Shown in pieces: positions 1-8,287 of a stretch of 17,227 bases of DNA (the first letter of the stretch is position 1; the number at the start of each line of letters is the position of its first letter). This DNA is from Anaerolineales bacterium UBA3940. GTDB taxonomy: Bacteria; Chloroflexota; Anaerolineae; Aggregatilineales; UBA3940. The stretch lies in NCBI GenBank assembly GCA_002385675.1, contig DGDY01000030.1, positions 1 to 17,227 of the forward strand, written 5' to 3'. The notes below the pieces were generated by a model that saw only the letters and a list, made by a program, of their open reading frames with translations, was not told the origin of the DNA and made no database searches. A program made the position numbers and the translations under genes.

Positions 1-621
1 GCGGGGATGGCGCTCGCGATCAAGCTGAAGGGCGAGGATCGCATCGTCCTGACGACGCTCGGTGAAGGCTCGACCAGCCAGGGCGACTTCTACGAGGGCA
101 TGAACTGGGTCGGCGTCCACAACCTGCCGCTCATATGCATCGTGCAGAACAACATCTACGCGATCTCCGTGCCGATGGAGAAGCAGATGGCGGTCGAGAA
201 CGTGGCGGACCGCGCGCCCATGTTCGGCGTGGCGGGCGTGATCGTGGACGGTAACGACGTGCTGGCCTCCTACCGCGCGGTGAAGGAGGCAGTCGACCGC
301 GCCCGCGACCCCAACGCCTCGCCGCGCGGCACGCTGCTTGAGGCCAAGACCTACCGCCCCGTGCCGCACTCCTCCGACGACGACGACCGGACCTACCGCT
401 CGCGCGAGGAGGTGCAGCAGTGGAAGCAGCGCGACCCGATCAAGCGTTTTGAGGCGTACCTGCTGGAGCGGGGCATCCTGAACGACGACAAGATCAACGA
501 GATCGAGGCGCGTGCCAGGCAGGAGGTTGATGAGGCACAGCGCTTCGCAGAGGAGGCCCCGTACCCGCCGCCTGAACAGGCTCTCGGCGATGTGTTCGCA
601 CCGTTGGATGAAGAAGCATAA
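1..621 (+). CDS. 2-oxoacid dehydrogenase E1 component, alpha subunit (partial, 5' end missing)
   Basis: This is the thiamine-diphosphate-binding alpha half of an E1 decarboxylase, which with E1 beta decarboxylates a 2-oxo acid and passes the acyl group to lipoyl-E2. The frame is open to the window edge, so the start lies outside; 206 residues are visible and roughly the first 130 or so are missing. The ThDP motif is clear: GEGSTSQGDF near the start, followed about 30 residues later by QNNIYAIS. Past mid-length, HSSDDDDRTYRS matches the phosphorylation-loop region. The GEG (rather than GDG) and the HS-S-DD style resemble branched-chain 2-oxoacid E1 alpha more than classical pyruvate E1 alpha, but substrate cannot be fixed from this. 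E1 beta starts 48 bp downstream on the same strand and E2 follows further on, so it belongs to one operon. Family call is firm; substrate is open (pyruvate, branched-chain oxo acids or acetoin). Confidence 0.93.
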   Translation, partial: AGMALAIKLKGEDRIVLTTLGEGSTSQGDFYEGMNWVGVHNLPLICIVQNNIYAISVPMEKQMAVENVADRAPMFGVAGVIVDGNDVLASYRAVKEAVDRARDPNASPRGTLLEAKTYRPVPHSSDDDDRTYRSREEVQQWKQRDPIKRFEAYLLERGILNDDKINEIEARARQEVDEAQRFAEEAPYPPPEQALGDVFAPLDEEA

Positions 622-669
622 GCCGGCTGGCATCTACAACACGACGCAGCAGAGGAGCAGCATAAAAGC

Positions 670-1656
670 ATGGCTGAAATGACGTTAATCGGCGCGATCC
701 GCGAGGCGATGGACGAGGAACTCGCCCGCGATGAGCGTGTGTTCATTACCGGTGAGGACGTGGGGCCGCGCGGCGGCGTGTTCCGTGCCACCATCGGGCT
801 GTATGACAAGTATGGCCCGAACCGTGTGATCGACTCGCCGCTCGCCGAGTTGAGCATCGTCGGTATCGGCATCGGCGCGGCGCTGGCAGGCATGCGCCCG
901 ATCTGCGAGATCCAGTTCGCGGACTTCATCCACCCGGCCTTCAACCAGATCGTCAACGAGGCGGCGCGCATGTATTACCGCTCGAACGGCGATTGGACGG
1001 TGCCGATGGTGATCCGCGCGCCCTACGGCGGTGGCATCGGTGGCGGGCTGTACCACTCGCAGAGCGTGGAGGCGTTTTTCGCGCATACGCCGGGGCTGAA
1101 GGTCGTCGTCCCTTCCAACCCGGCAGACGCCAAGGGCCTGCTGAAAGCCGCCGTGCGCGACCCGAACCCGGTGCTGATGTTCGAGCCGAAGAAGGGCTAC
1201 CGGCTGATCAAGGGTGACGTGCCCGAGGGCGACTACACCACGCCCATCGGCCCGGCAAACGTCACCCGTGAGGGGACGGACCTGACCGCCTACGCCTACG
1301 GCATGATGCACTACTACACGCTCCAGGCCGCCGAGATGGTCGCGGAGCAGGACGGCATCAGCGTCGAGGTAGTGGACATCCGCACTCTGAACCCGCTCGA
1401 CAAGGACACCATCCTCAACTCGTTCAAGAAGACCAGCAAGGCGCTGATCGTGTACGAGGACAACCGCTTCCTGGGGTACGGCGCGGAGATCGCGGCCATC
1501 CTGGCCGATGAGGGGTTCGAGTGGATGGACGGGCCGATCCGTCGGCTGGCAGGGCCGGACGTGCCCGGCGTGCCCTTCAGCCATCCGCTGCAGGAGCACT
1601 TCATGCCCAACCCGGAGAAGATCGCCGCGGCGATGCGGGAGCTGGCGGCATATTAA
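670..1656 (+). CDS. 2-oxoacid dehydrogenase E1 component, beta subunit
   Basis: At 328 residues this is the full family length. It is the transketolase-like beta subunit of E1, pairing with the gene just upstream as an alpha2-beta2 heterotetramer. The N-terminal pyrimidine-binding domain has the usual GEDVGPRGGVFRAT (about residues 28-41), DSPLAELSIVG and QFADFIHPAFNQIVNEAA. The stretch PYGGGIGGGLYHSQSVEAFFAHTPGL (split here by domain boundary, residues 118-143) is typical of branched-chain/pyruvate E1 beta. The C-terminal transketolase domain contains VEVVDIRTLNPLD and VYEDNRFLGYGAEI. The ATG is preceded by AGAGGAG (651-657) at 12 bases, a slightly long spacing. No terminator follows. An inverted repeat begins 11 bases after the stop and a helix-hairpin-helix gene comes next, interrupting the usual E1 beta to E2 order. 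Confidence 0.95.
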   Translation: MAEMTLIGAIREAMDEELARDERVFITGEDVGPRGGVFRATIGLYDKYGPNRVIDSPLAELSIVGIGIGAALAGMRPICEIQFADFIHPAFNQIVNEAARMYYRSNGDWTVPMVIRAPYGGGIGGGLYHSQSVEAFFAHTPGLKVVVPSNPADAKGLLKAAVRDPNPVLMFEPKKGYRLIKGDVPEGDYTTPIGPANVTREGTDLTAYAYGMMHYYTLQAAEMVAEQDGISVEVVDIRTLNPLDKDTILNSFKKTSKALIVYEDNRFLGYGAEIAAILADEGFEWMDGPIRRLAGPDVPGVPFSHPLQEHFMPNPEKIAAAMRELAAY

Positions 1657-1667
1657 GCCGGAGAATA

Positions 1668-1712
1668 GTAGGGGCGTGTTCACGTCGCGCAACGCGCATG
1701 CTGCGCCCCTAC
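1668..1712. repeat. Palindromic intergenic element, GTAGGGGCG type
   Basis: Perfect 9-bp arms GTAGGGGCG (1668-1676) and CGCCCCTAC (1704-1712) enclose 27 bases, with a smaller GCGC-AAC-GCGC hairpin (1687-1697) inside. It starts 11 bases after the E1 beta stop codon and has no U-run after it, so it is not a canonical intrinsic terminator. Arms of this sequence recall dispersed palindromes known in cyanobacterial and Chloroflexota genomes (from memory). A related CGCCCCTACG end recurs at 10251-10260 in this window. Confidence 0.7.
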
Positions 1713-1751
1713 GGGCCCAAAGGACGCCTGGAGTTTTAAGGTGTGCGCACC

Positions 1752-2636
1752 ATGCCAGAGCGACAACTGCCGACGAATGCGGATATCGCGGACGTGCTGG
1801 ACCAGATCGCGGAACTGCTGGAGGTGAAGCGCGAGAACCCGTTTCGCGTGCAGGCGTACCGCGATGGGGCGACCACCATCCGCAACACCGAGAAGGACGT
1901 CGCCCGGCTCATTGAGGAGGGCTGCGGCGAGGAGGTGATGTCGCTGCCGACCATCGGGGAAGGGCTGCTCAGCACGATCAGCGAGTATGTGGCGATGGGT
2001 CGCTCTGGCCTGCTTGACAGCCTGCGTGCCGAGGTCAGCCCCGCCGACCTGTTCGAGTCGGTGCCGGGCATCGGACCGACGATGGCCCAGCGCATCGCGG
2101 AGGTGCTTGACATCCACTCGCTCGAAGAACTGGAGATGGCCGCCCACGACGGGCGGCTGGAGCAGGTCGAGGGCTTCGGGCCGGAGCGTGTCAAGAGCGT
2201 GAAGGCGGCGCTGGCCGGTATGCTGAGCCGGTCAGCCATGCAGCGGCGGACGGCGTCAGGCGGCGAATCTGCCGTAGACCGCCCCTCCGTCGAACTGCTG
2301 CTGAAGATCGACCGCGAGTACCGCGAGAAGGCCGAGGCGGGCGAGCTGGAGACCATCGCGCCGGAGCGCTTCAACCCCGAGGGCGAGGCGTGGCTGCCTA
2401 TTCTCAACGGCGCCCGTGACGGCTGGGCGTTCACCGCGCTGTACTCGAACACCAAGCTGGCCCACGACCTCGAGCGCACGCGTGACTGGGTGGTCATCTA
2501 CTGCGAGCGGCAGGAAGGCGGCCCGAGGCAGCAGGCGACGGTCGTCACGGAGACGCAGGGCCCGCTCAAGGGGCGGCGCGTGGTGCGCGGGCGCGAGGAG
2601 GAGACGCGCCAGCTCTACGGCGTTGGTGAAGGCTAG
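1752..2636 (+). CDS. Helix-hairpin-helix DNA-binding protein (PolX N-terminal-like)
   Basis: This 294-residue protein has an N-terminal region like the 8-kDa domain of family X polymerases (ADVLDQIAELLEVKRENPFRVQAYR, residues 13-37 in two blocks). Helix-hairpin-helix motifs follow at about 64-72 (SLPTIGEGL), 103-111 (SVPGIGPTM) and 138-146 (QVEGFGPER), which bind DNA backbone non-specifically. There is no polymerase palm or PHP exonuclease domain, so it is not PolX. The C-terminal 90 residues (RFNPEGEAWLPI, WAFTALYSNT, TRDWVVIY, RRVVRGREEE) form a separate conserved-looking domain that I associate with uncharacterised proteins of this phylum. The start is ambiguous: the ATG used here has AAGG 10 bases upstream, while a GTG at 1743 has GGAG 9 bases upstream and would add three residues. 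The role is unknown. Its place between E1 beta and E2 is odd. Confidence 0.85.
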   Translation: MPERQLPTNADIADVLDQIAELLEVKRENPFRVQAYRDGATTIRNTEKDVARLIEEGCGEEVMSLPTIGEGLLSTISEYVAMGRSGLLDSLRAEVSPADLFESVPGIGPTMAQRIAEVLDIHSLEELEMAAHDGRLEQVEGFGPERVKSVKAALAGMLSRSAMQRRTASGGESAVDRPSVELLLKIDREYREKAEAGELETIAPERFNPEGEAWLPILNGARDGWAFTALYSNTKLAHDLERTRDWVVIYCERQEGGPRQQATVVTETQGPLKGRRVVRGREEETRQLYGVGEG

Positions 2637-2706
2637 GAGAACGCAAGCATAACCGTGGAACGATTATCAGGGATCTCACTGCATCACAACGAATCGAGGA
2701 GATTTC

Positions 2707-4086
2707 ATGGCAACTGAGGTCATCATGCCCCAACTGGGGGAGAGCGTCGTCGAGGGGACGGTCGGCGCGTGGCTGAAGCAGGTCGGCGATCGGGTTGAGG
2801 AGTACGAGCCTCTGCTTGAAGTCGAGAGCGACAAGGTCGACTCGGAGGTCCCCGCCCCGGCGAGCGGGACGCTGCTGGCGATCTACGTGCAGGCCGGCGA
2901 GACCGTCACCGCCGGGACGCTGCTGGCCTACATCGGCGAGCCGGGCGAGGAGGTTCCCGCCCCACCGGGTGCGCAGCCCGTTGAGGCGGCCCCTCGCGCC
3001 GAGGCGGAACCGGCCCGCGCTCAGACGCAGGAAGCAGCGCGAGGTAACGGGCAGCGCCGTGACGAGGCGGGCGAGCGGCAGCCGCGCATTTCGCCGGTCG
3101 TCGCCAATATCGCTGCCGAGCACGGCCTGGCGCTTGAGGAGCTGCAGCAGATTCCCGGCTCCGGGCGCGGCGGGCGCGTCACCAAGAAGGACATCCTCGC
3201 CTACGTCGAGCGGATGGAGCGCGCACCGGTGGTGCAGGAGGCCGAGCCGGAGCTTGAGCCCTGGGAGCGGCCCGGCAGCGGCGATCTGTTCAAGCCGACG
3301 GATGAACTGTTCGCCTCCGCGCCTGCCCGGCCTGCGCCTGCCCAACCCGCGCCGCGTGCCGAAGCCCCACCCGACCACGTCCACAAGGCGCCGCCCGCAC
3401 CGGGCCAGCCCGGCGAGATCGTGCCACTCACCAAGATGCGGGCTCGCATCGCCGAGCACATGGTGCTCAGCAAGCGCACCGCGCCGCATGTGACAACGGT
3501 CTTTGAGGCGGACATGAGCGCCGTGGCCCGCCACCGGGAGGCGCACCGCGAGGAGTTTGCCCGGCGCGGCATCAACCTGACCTTCACCGCGTACTTCATC
3601 GCGGCGGTGGCCCGCGCGCTGCGCCAGCACCCGATGGTGAACAGCCAGTGGACGGATGAGGGCATCCGGCTGATGCCGGACGTGAACATCGGCATGGCGG
3701 TGGCGATCGACGAGGGGCTAATCGTGCCCGTCATCCACCATGCGGATGAGCTGTCGCTGGCGGGGCTGGCCCGCCGCGTGAACGACCTCGCCATCCGTGC
3801 GCGGGAAGGGCGGCTCTCGCCGGACGAGGTGCAGGGCGGGACCTTCACACTGACGAACCACGGCGTTTCCGGCAGCCTGTTTGCCACGCCGATCATCAAC
3901 CAGCCGCAGACCGCCATCCTCGGCACGGGCGCGATCCAGAAGCGGGTGGTCGTCACGGAGGACGACGCCATTGCAGTCAGGCCGATGGTGTACCTCTCGC
4001 TGACGTTCGACCACCGTGTACTGGACGGCGCAAGTGCGGACTGGTTCATGGTGGACGTGGTCAAGACGCTGGAAAACTGGTCATAG
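2707..4086 (+). CDS. 2-oxoacid dehydrogenase E2, dihydrolipoamide acyltransferase
   Basis: This E2 core is 459 residues long and moves the acyl group from E1 to CoA through a swinging lipoyl arm. Domains in order: one lipoyl domain (residues 1-80) with the modified lysine K43 in ESDKVDSEV; an Ala/Pro/Glu-rich linker (81-125); a peripheral-subunit-binding domain (127-168, RISPVVANIAAEHG to VTKKDILAYV); a second Pro/Ala linker; and the CoA-acyltransferase catalytic domain (about 235-459). The active-site motif DHRVLDG is intact, with H436 and D440. The start is well supported by GAGGAG five to six bases upstream. There is one lipoyl domain, as in most branched-chain and many pyruvate E2s, so substrate stays open. 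E3 is absent here. The gene is last in the operon, and a 12-bp-arm inverted repeat follows 17 bases after its stop. Confidence 0.95.
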   Translation: MATEVIMPQLGESVVEGTVGAWLKQVGDRVEEYEPLLEVESDKVDSEVPAPASGTLLAIYVQAGETVTAGTLLAYIGEPGEEVPAPPGAQPVEAAPRAEAEPARAQTQEAARGNGQRRDEAGERQPRISPVVANIAAEHGLALEELQQIPGSGRGGRVTKKDILAYVERMERAPVVQEAEPELEPWERPGSGDLFKPTDELFASAPARPAPAQPAPRAEAPPDHVHKAPPAPGQPGEIVPLTKMRARIAEHMVLSKRTAPHVTTVFEADMSAVARHREAHREEFARRGINLTFTAYFIAAVARALRQHPMVNSQWTDEGIRLMPDVNIGMAVAIDEGLIVPVIHHADELSLAGLARRVNDLAIRAREGRLSPDEVQGGTFTLTNHGVSGSLFATPIINQPQTAILGTGAIQKRVVVTEDDAIAVRPMVYLSLTFDHRVLDGASADWFMVDVVKTLENWS

Positions 4087-4103
4087 ACTCCTCCTCCTCG
4101 CAG

Positions 4104-4154
4104 GCCCTCACCCCGCGCAGGCGTCGCCACAGCCGCTCTGACCGGGGTGAGGGC
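4104..4154. repeat. Palindromic intergenic element, CCCTCACCCC type
   Basis: Arms GCCCTCACCCCG (4104-4115) and CGGGGTGAGGGC (4143-4154) are a perfect 12-bp inverted repeat around 27 bases. The loop holds two weak helices, GGC-GTC-GCC (4120-4128) and CAG-CCGCT-CTG (4130-4140), so it may be a shortened form of the outer-stem-plus-two-hairpins layout at 12256-12352, whose outer arms share CCCTCACCCC exactly. It begins 17 bases after the E2 stop. No U-run follows, so Rho-independent termination is not supported. Confidence 0.75.
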
Positions 4155-4231
4155 TACCCGCGAGTTCTCGTTCACCGCGAAGTGCGTTAAACTACCTCTT
4201 TAGGCTGAGAGTTGGAGTGTGAGGGCATGAG

Positions 4232-4618
4232 ATGCACCGCAAAATTGTCGTGGCAGATGATGACCCGCTCAATCTGGACCTGATGACAGACGTGCTGAAG
4301 TCGCTGCGCGGGCAGGGTGTGGAGGTGTTAGCCGTTGACGATGGTCTGCAGGCCTTCAACCTGATCCACGAGGTGCGGCCCCAGGTCGTCGTGCTCGACG
4401 CCGAGATGCCGGGCATGGAGGGCTGCGAGGTGTGCCGCCAGATCAAGCAGAACCCCGACCTGGCCGGTACTTACGTGGTGATGGTGACGGCGAACGTGCA
4501 GGAGTCCCAGCGGCGGATTGCGCTGGACGCAGGCGTGGACGAGTATATCGTCAAGCCCTTCGATGTATTTGTGTTGCGCGAACGCGTGATGGACGTGCTC
4601 GGTATCAACAGTGTGTAG
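4232..4618 (+). CDS. Single-domain response regulator (CheY-like receiver)
   Basis: This 128-residue stand-alone receiver has no output domain, so it presumably signals by protein contact or as a phosphorelay intermediate. Conserved residues are all present: the acidic pocket in VVADDDP (D9-D11), phospho-acceptor D56 in VVVLDAEMPG, T86 in VMVTAN and K108 in YIVKPF. The ATG has GAGGG (4221-4225) six bases upstream; another ATG at 4227 is out of frame. It converges on the histidine kinase gene with only 30 bp between stop codons. That kinase has its own DNA-binding partner, so a functional link is possible but unproven. The spacer between E2 and this gene shows no strong promoter; TAAACT near 4190 is at best a weak -10. 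Confidence 0.92.
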   Translation: MHRKIVVADDDPLNLDLMTDVLKSLRGQGVEVLAVDDGLQAFNLIHEVRPQVVVLDAEMPGMEGCEVCRQIKQNPDLAGTYVVMVTANVQESQRRIALDAGVDEYIVKPFDVFVLRERVMDVLGINSV

Positions 4619-4648
4619 CGGCGCTGGCAGCCCGTAGCGGCGTTCTGC

Positions 4649-5827
<1,179 letters not shown>

Positions 5828-5828
5828 T

Positions 5829-6515
5829 TCAGGCCTCGAAGCGGTAGCCGACCCCCCGGACCGTGATAATGTGCCTGGGGTCGGATGGATCTTCCTCGAT
5901 CTTTTGCCGCAGCCAGCGGATGTGCACGTCCACGGTGCGGCTGTCGCCGTAATAGTCGTAACCCCACACGCGCGAGAGGATCAGGTCGCGGGAGAGCACT
6001 GCGCCCTCGTTGCGCATCAACTCGGCGAGCAGGTCGAACTCCTTCTGGCTGAGCTGGAGTTCCTTGCCGTTGCGATACACGCGCCGGGCGGACAGGTCCA
6101 GTTCGATGTCCCCGGCCTGAATGGACTGCCGCATCACGCCGCGGCCCGGCGCTCGCCGCAGCACGGCCCGCACGCGTGCGAGGAACTCTCCCAGCCCGAA
6201 CGGCTTGGTGATGTAATCATCCGCGCCGCTGTCCAGCCCGACCATCTTGTCACCCTGCGTGCCGCGCGCTGTCAGCATAATGATGGGTGTGTGGGCTACT
6301 TCGGGGTCTTTGCGAACGAGCCGGCATACGGCCAGCCCGTCAAGGCGGGGGAGCATGATGTCCAGCACGACCAGGTCGGGCCGCTCCTGGCGGATCAACT
6401 GCAGCGCTGCTTCCCCGTCGTCAGCCGTCAGAACACGGTAGCCTTCCTGTTCAAGGTTGTAGGCCAGAGTTTCCTGAACTGTCTCTTCATCCTCGACGAC
6501 GAGAATGGTGGTCAT
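5829..6515 (-). CDS. Response regulator, OmpR/PhoB family
   Basis: This 228-residue regulator has a receiver (1-118) with phospho-acceptor D52 in VVLDIMLPRLDG, T82 and K104 in ITKPF, followed by a winged-helix DNA-binding domain (about 132-226). The recognition region contains LSRVWGYDYYGDSRTVDVHI and the C-terminal hairpin ends in TVRGVGYRFEA, both hallmarks of OmpR/PhoB proteins. The start is set by the receiver start and an AAAGG purine run 8-10 bases upstream. It is the first gene of a two-gene operon with the histidine kinase, with a good candidate promoter 46 bases upstream of the start. Interleaved inverted repeats around that promoter's -10 box may be an operator, possibly for autoregulation. 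Confidence 0.94.
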   Translation of the reverse strand: MTTILVVEDEETVQETLAYNLEQEGYRVLTADDGEAALQLIRQERPDLVVLDIMLPRLDGLAVCRLVRKDPEVAHTPIIMLTARGTQGDKMVGLDSGADDYITKPFGLGEFLARVRAVLRRAPGRGVMRQSIQAGDIELDLSARRVYRNGKELQLSQKEFDLLAELMRNEGAVLSRDLILSRVWGYDYYGDSRTVDVHIRWLRQKIEEDPSDPRHIITVRGVGYRFEA

Positions 6516-6530
6516 TAACGTTTCGCCTTT

Positions 6531-6571
6531 ACTCCGACTGTTATACGGCTGTCGAATCGGAGTATAGCCGT
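6531..6571 (-). promoter_or_regulatory. Interleaved inverted repeats overlapping the regulator promoter
   Basis: Two inverted repeats are interleaved: ACTCCGA (6531-6537) with TCGGAGT (6557-6563), and ACGGCT (6545-6550) with AGCCGT (6566-6571). One arm of each overlaps or borders the -10 box of the predicted promoter at 6561-6589. In DNA this could be an operator. In the 5' leader only part of it would be transcribed, which makes an RNA pseudoknot less likely. Arms this short can occur by chance. Confidence 0.35.
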
Positions 6572-6589
6572 GCGGATGGGGGGCGGCAA
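6561..6589 (-). promoter_or_regulatory. Predicted sigma-70 type promoter for the PhoB-like/kinase operon
   Basis: On the minus strand there is TTGCCG as -35 (6589-6584), a 17-bp spacer, and TATACT as -10 (6566-6561). Matches to consensus are 4/6 and 5/6. Transcription would start near 6554, giving a leader of about 39 bases before the regulator ATG. The promoter sits in the 77-bp gap after the upstream gene's stop, so the two-component operon can be transcribed on its own. Confidence 0.5.
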
Positions 6590-6592
6590 TAC

Positions 6593-7627
6593 TCAGCGAG
6601 GCGCGTTGAGCCGCAGCGAGGCCAGCACCGGCAGGTGGTCGGAGCCGAGGCCCGGGCCGACGTGCGCCTCAACTGGCGTGAAGTGCTCGCTTGCCCATAC
6701 GTAGTCGATGCGGACAACCGGCGGCATCGGGATGCGATAGAAGCGCCCGGCGGCGGGGAAGGTATGCCCGAAGCCCCAGCCCGCCTCGCGGAAGGCATCC
6801 TGCAGGCCCGCCGCGCGTAGCATCCGGTGCTCGGCGGATTGGTCCGATACGTTGAAGTCACCCAGCACGATAACCGGTTTGTCCGGATCGATGCGGGCGA
6901 GCAGGCCGGGCAGATCGTCGATGGTGCGCGTGCGGAAGCCCTGCCCCGGCCCGAACGCGGGCGGCGGGGGATGCACGCTGAACACGGTCACTGGCTCGCC
7001 GTCCACATCCAGTTCGGCTTGCAGATAGGGGAACACGCCCAGCTTCAGGTAGAACAGGTCATGCTCGACGATGGGGTAGCGGCTGAGCAGGCCGATACCG
7101 TCCACGCCTGCGCCGTAGAGCACGCGGTAGGGGTAGGCGTCCAGCAGTGCCGACTCCAGTTTGGACTCAAACGCGGTGGAAAGCTCCTGCACCGCGACCA
7201 CATCCACGCTGTTCTCGTCGAGCCGGGCCGCAAACTCCGCCATGTCCGGCACGATCTTGCCTGCGTTGAACGTCATGACCGTCAGCGTGCGGCATCCGTC
7301 CGCGTTGGCGCAGACGGATGCGGGCCTCCCGCCCGGCAGCACCAGCTCGCCGAACAGCCACAGAAACGCCGCCGCGGGAATGGCAAGTGCAGCCGCTCGC
7401 CGCCAGCGCCGCAGGGCGAGGGTCACAGCCAGCAGCACGATGCCGGGCATGAGCAGCCACTGGCTGAACGTGTCGGCGAGGCGAACCGGCCAGAAGCGGT
7501 CGCCGGTGAGCAGGCGTAACAGCAGGTAGACGGCTGCGCTTGCGGCGTACAGGTCGGCGGCAATCAGCAGCAGGCGGGTGGCGGGGCGCGGCGGCTTGGG
7601 CTGTGGAGCGGGGTTGGTGGCTGGCAC
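6593..7627 (-). CDS. Membrane-anchored endonuclease/exonuclease/phosphatase family protein
   Basis: With the start used here this is 344 residues. Three hydrophobic segments (about 19-40, 57-72 and 78-96) precede a DNase I-like fold (114-340). Catalytic and metal-binding motifs are present: N121 in MTFNAGK, E148 in VVAVQELS, H219 in SVHPPP, D257 and N259 in VLGDFNVSD, D308 in IDYVWAS, and D330-H331 in GSDHLPVLA. The likely activity is Mg-dependent hydrolysis of a phosphodiester or phosphomonoester; substrate cannot be told (DNA, sphingomyelin/phosphoinositide-like lipid, other). The longest frame starts at TTG 7693, but GTG 7627 has AAGGAG at six bases and a promoter lies between the two, so the shorter start is favoured. 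The layout puts the catalytic domain on one side of the membrane, probably outside. It diverges from the acetyltransferase gene. Confidence 0.88.
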   Translation of the reverse strand: MPATNPAPQPKPPRPATRLLLIAADLYAASAAVYLLLRLLTGDRFWPVRLADTFSQWLLMPGIVLLAVTLALRRWRRAAALAIPAAAFLWLFGELVLPGGRPASVCANADGCRTLTVMTFNAGKIVPDMAEFAARLDENSVDVVAVQELSTAFESKLESALLDAYPYRVLYGAGVDGIGLLSRYPIVEHDLFYLKLGVFPYLQAELDVDGEPVTVFSVHPPPPAFGPGQGFRTRTIDDLPGLLARIDPDKPVIVLGDFNVSDQSAEHRMLRAAGLQDAFREAGWGFGHTFPAAGRFYRIPMPPVVRIDYVWASEHFTPVEAHVGPGLGSDHLPVLASLRLNAPR

Positions 7628-7657
7628 AGGCGGCTCCTTCGCTAATCGATCCGCGTG

Positions 7658-7686
7658 ATCGTAATCGGTCAGGGGCCGGTTCGCAA
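7658..7686 (-). promoter_or_regulatory. Predicted sigma-70 type promoter for the phosphatase-family gene
   Basis: Minus strand: TTGCGA as -35 (7686-7681), 17-bp spacer, TACGAT as -10 (7663-7658), each 4/6 to consensus. Transcription would begin near 7651, about 24 bases before the GTG start at 7627. It lies downstream of the alternative TTG start at 7693, which supports the shorter protein. Confidence 0.4.
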
Positions 7687-7689
7687 GGG

Positions 7690-7716
7690 GCAAGACCTCA
7701 CCCCCTCCCCGATCCT
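7690..7716. repeat. Possible half copy of the CCTCACCCC intergenic repeat
   Basis: CCTCACCCCCTCCCC (7697-7711) resembles the left half of the element at 12256-12352, but no matching GGGGTGAGG arm follows. It lies in the 168-bp divergent spacer between the phosphatase-family and acetyltransferase genes, where apart from the minus-strand promoter I see no other clear signal. It may be a decayed copy or simply pyrimidine-rich DNA. Confidence 0.25.
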
Positions 7717-7795
7717 CGCCTGCGTGGCACGGTGCGGCAGTTCAATGTATCTTTGTTCCACTCGACAAGCGGGAGTTAGGTGCAGAGGAGGAATA

Positions 7796-8287
7796 GTGAG
7801 CGAAGTTGTGCTGCGCCCCGTGACAGCGGCGGATCGCGACTGGGTGCGGGCGCTGATGCGCGAGCATTGGGGGGATGAGATCGTCGTAGTGAACGGGCAC
7901 GTTCACCGGCCCCACGAACTGCCGGGCTTCATCGCGGAGGATGGGGATGAGAAGGTCGGGCTGATCACGTACAACATTGACGGCGATGCCTGCGAGGTCG
8001 TGTCGCTGAATGCGCTGCGGTCGGGGATGGGGATTGGCACGATGCTCATCGACGCCGTGCGCGAGGCGGCAATCGCGGCGGGCTGCCGCCGACTGTGGCT
8101 CATCACCACGAACGACAACGTCGATGCGCTGCGCTTCTACCAGCGGCGCGGCTTCGTGCTGGCGGCGCTGCGCCCCGGCGAGATCGCCCGGTCGCGGCTG
8201 CTCAAGCCGAAGCTCCCTGAGATCGGGCTGTATGGCATCCCTATCCGCGACGAGCTGGAACTGGAGCAGATTCTGACTGATGCCTGA
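7796..8287 (+). CDS. GNAT family N-acetyltransferase
   Basis: This 163-residue protein has the GNAT fold: beta-1 and alpha-1 at SEVVLRPVTAADRDWVRALM, motif A with the acetyl-CoA pyrophosphate loop RSGMGIGTML (about 75-84), and motif B NVDALRFYQRRGF (108-120). It transfers an acetyl group from acetyl-CoA to an unknown amine. The start is GTG 7796, with AGGAGG four bases upstream. The longer frame to 7655 adds 47 residues without family similarity that run over intergenic repeat sequence, so it was rejected. Its last eight bases overlap the start of the DNA methyltransferase gene, implying coupled translation. The pairing is curious, because some GNAT proteins act in nucleic-acid modification, but this one looks like a general small-molecule or protein acetyltransferase. 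Confidence 0.9.
   Translation: MSEVVLRPVTAADRDWVRALMREHWGDEIVVVNGHVHRPHELPGFIAEDGDEKVGLITYNIDGDACEVVSLNALRSGMGIGTMLIDAVREAAIAAGCRRLWLITTNDNVDALRFYQRRGFVLAALRPGEIARSRLLKPKLPEIGLYGIPIRDELELEQILTDA

Noticed and set aside
1736..2497. 253-codon open frame on the minus strand opposite the helix-hairpin-helix gene
   Set aside because: It is Ser/Arg-rich with no recognisable motif, and the opposite frame has clear domains; long antisense frames are expected at this GC content.
2566..3630. 354-codon minus-strand frame opposite E2
   Set aside because: It is an Arg/Gly/Leu-rich shadow of the E2 gene, whose lipoyl, binding and catalytic motifs are all in the plus strand.
4104..4154. Intrinsic terminator after E2
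   Set aside because: The stem is strong but no U-run follows on either strand, and the arms match the dispersed repeat family.
6531..6571. RNA pseudoknot riboswitch in the regulator leader
   Set aside because: With transcription starting near 6554, one arm of each pair would lie outside the transcript, so a DNA operator is the simpler reading.
7655..7795. N-terminal extension of the acetyltransferase
   Set aside because: It is translated from intergenic promoter and repeat-like sequence, lacks GNAT similarity, and a strong AGGAGG precedes GTG 7796.
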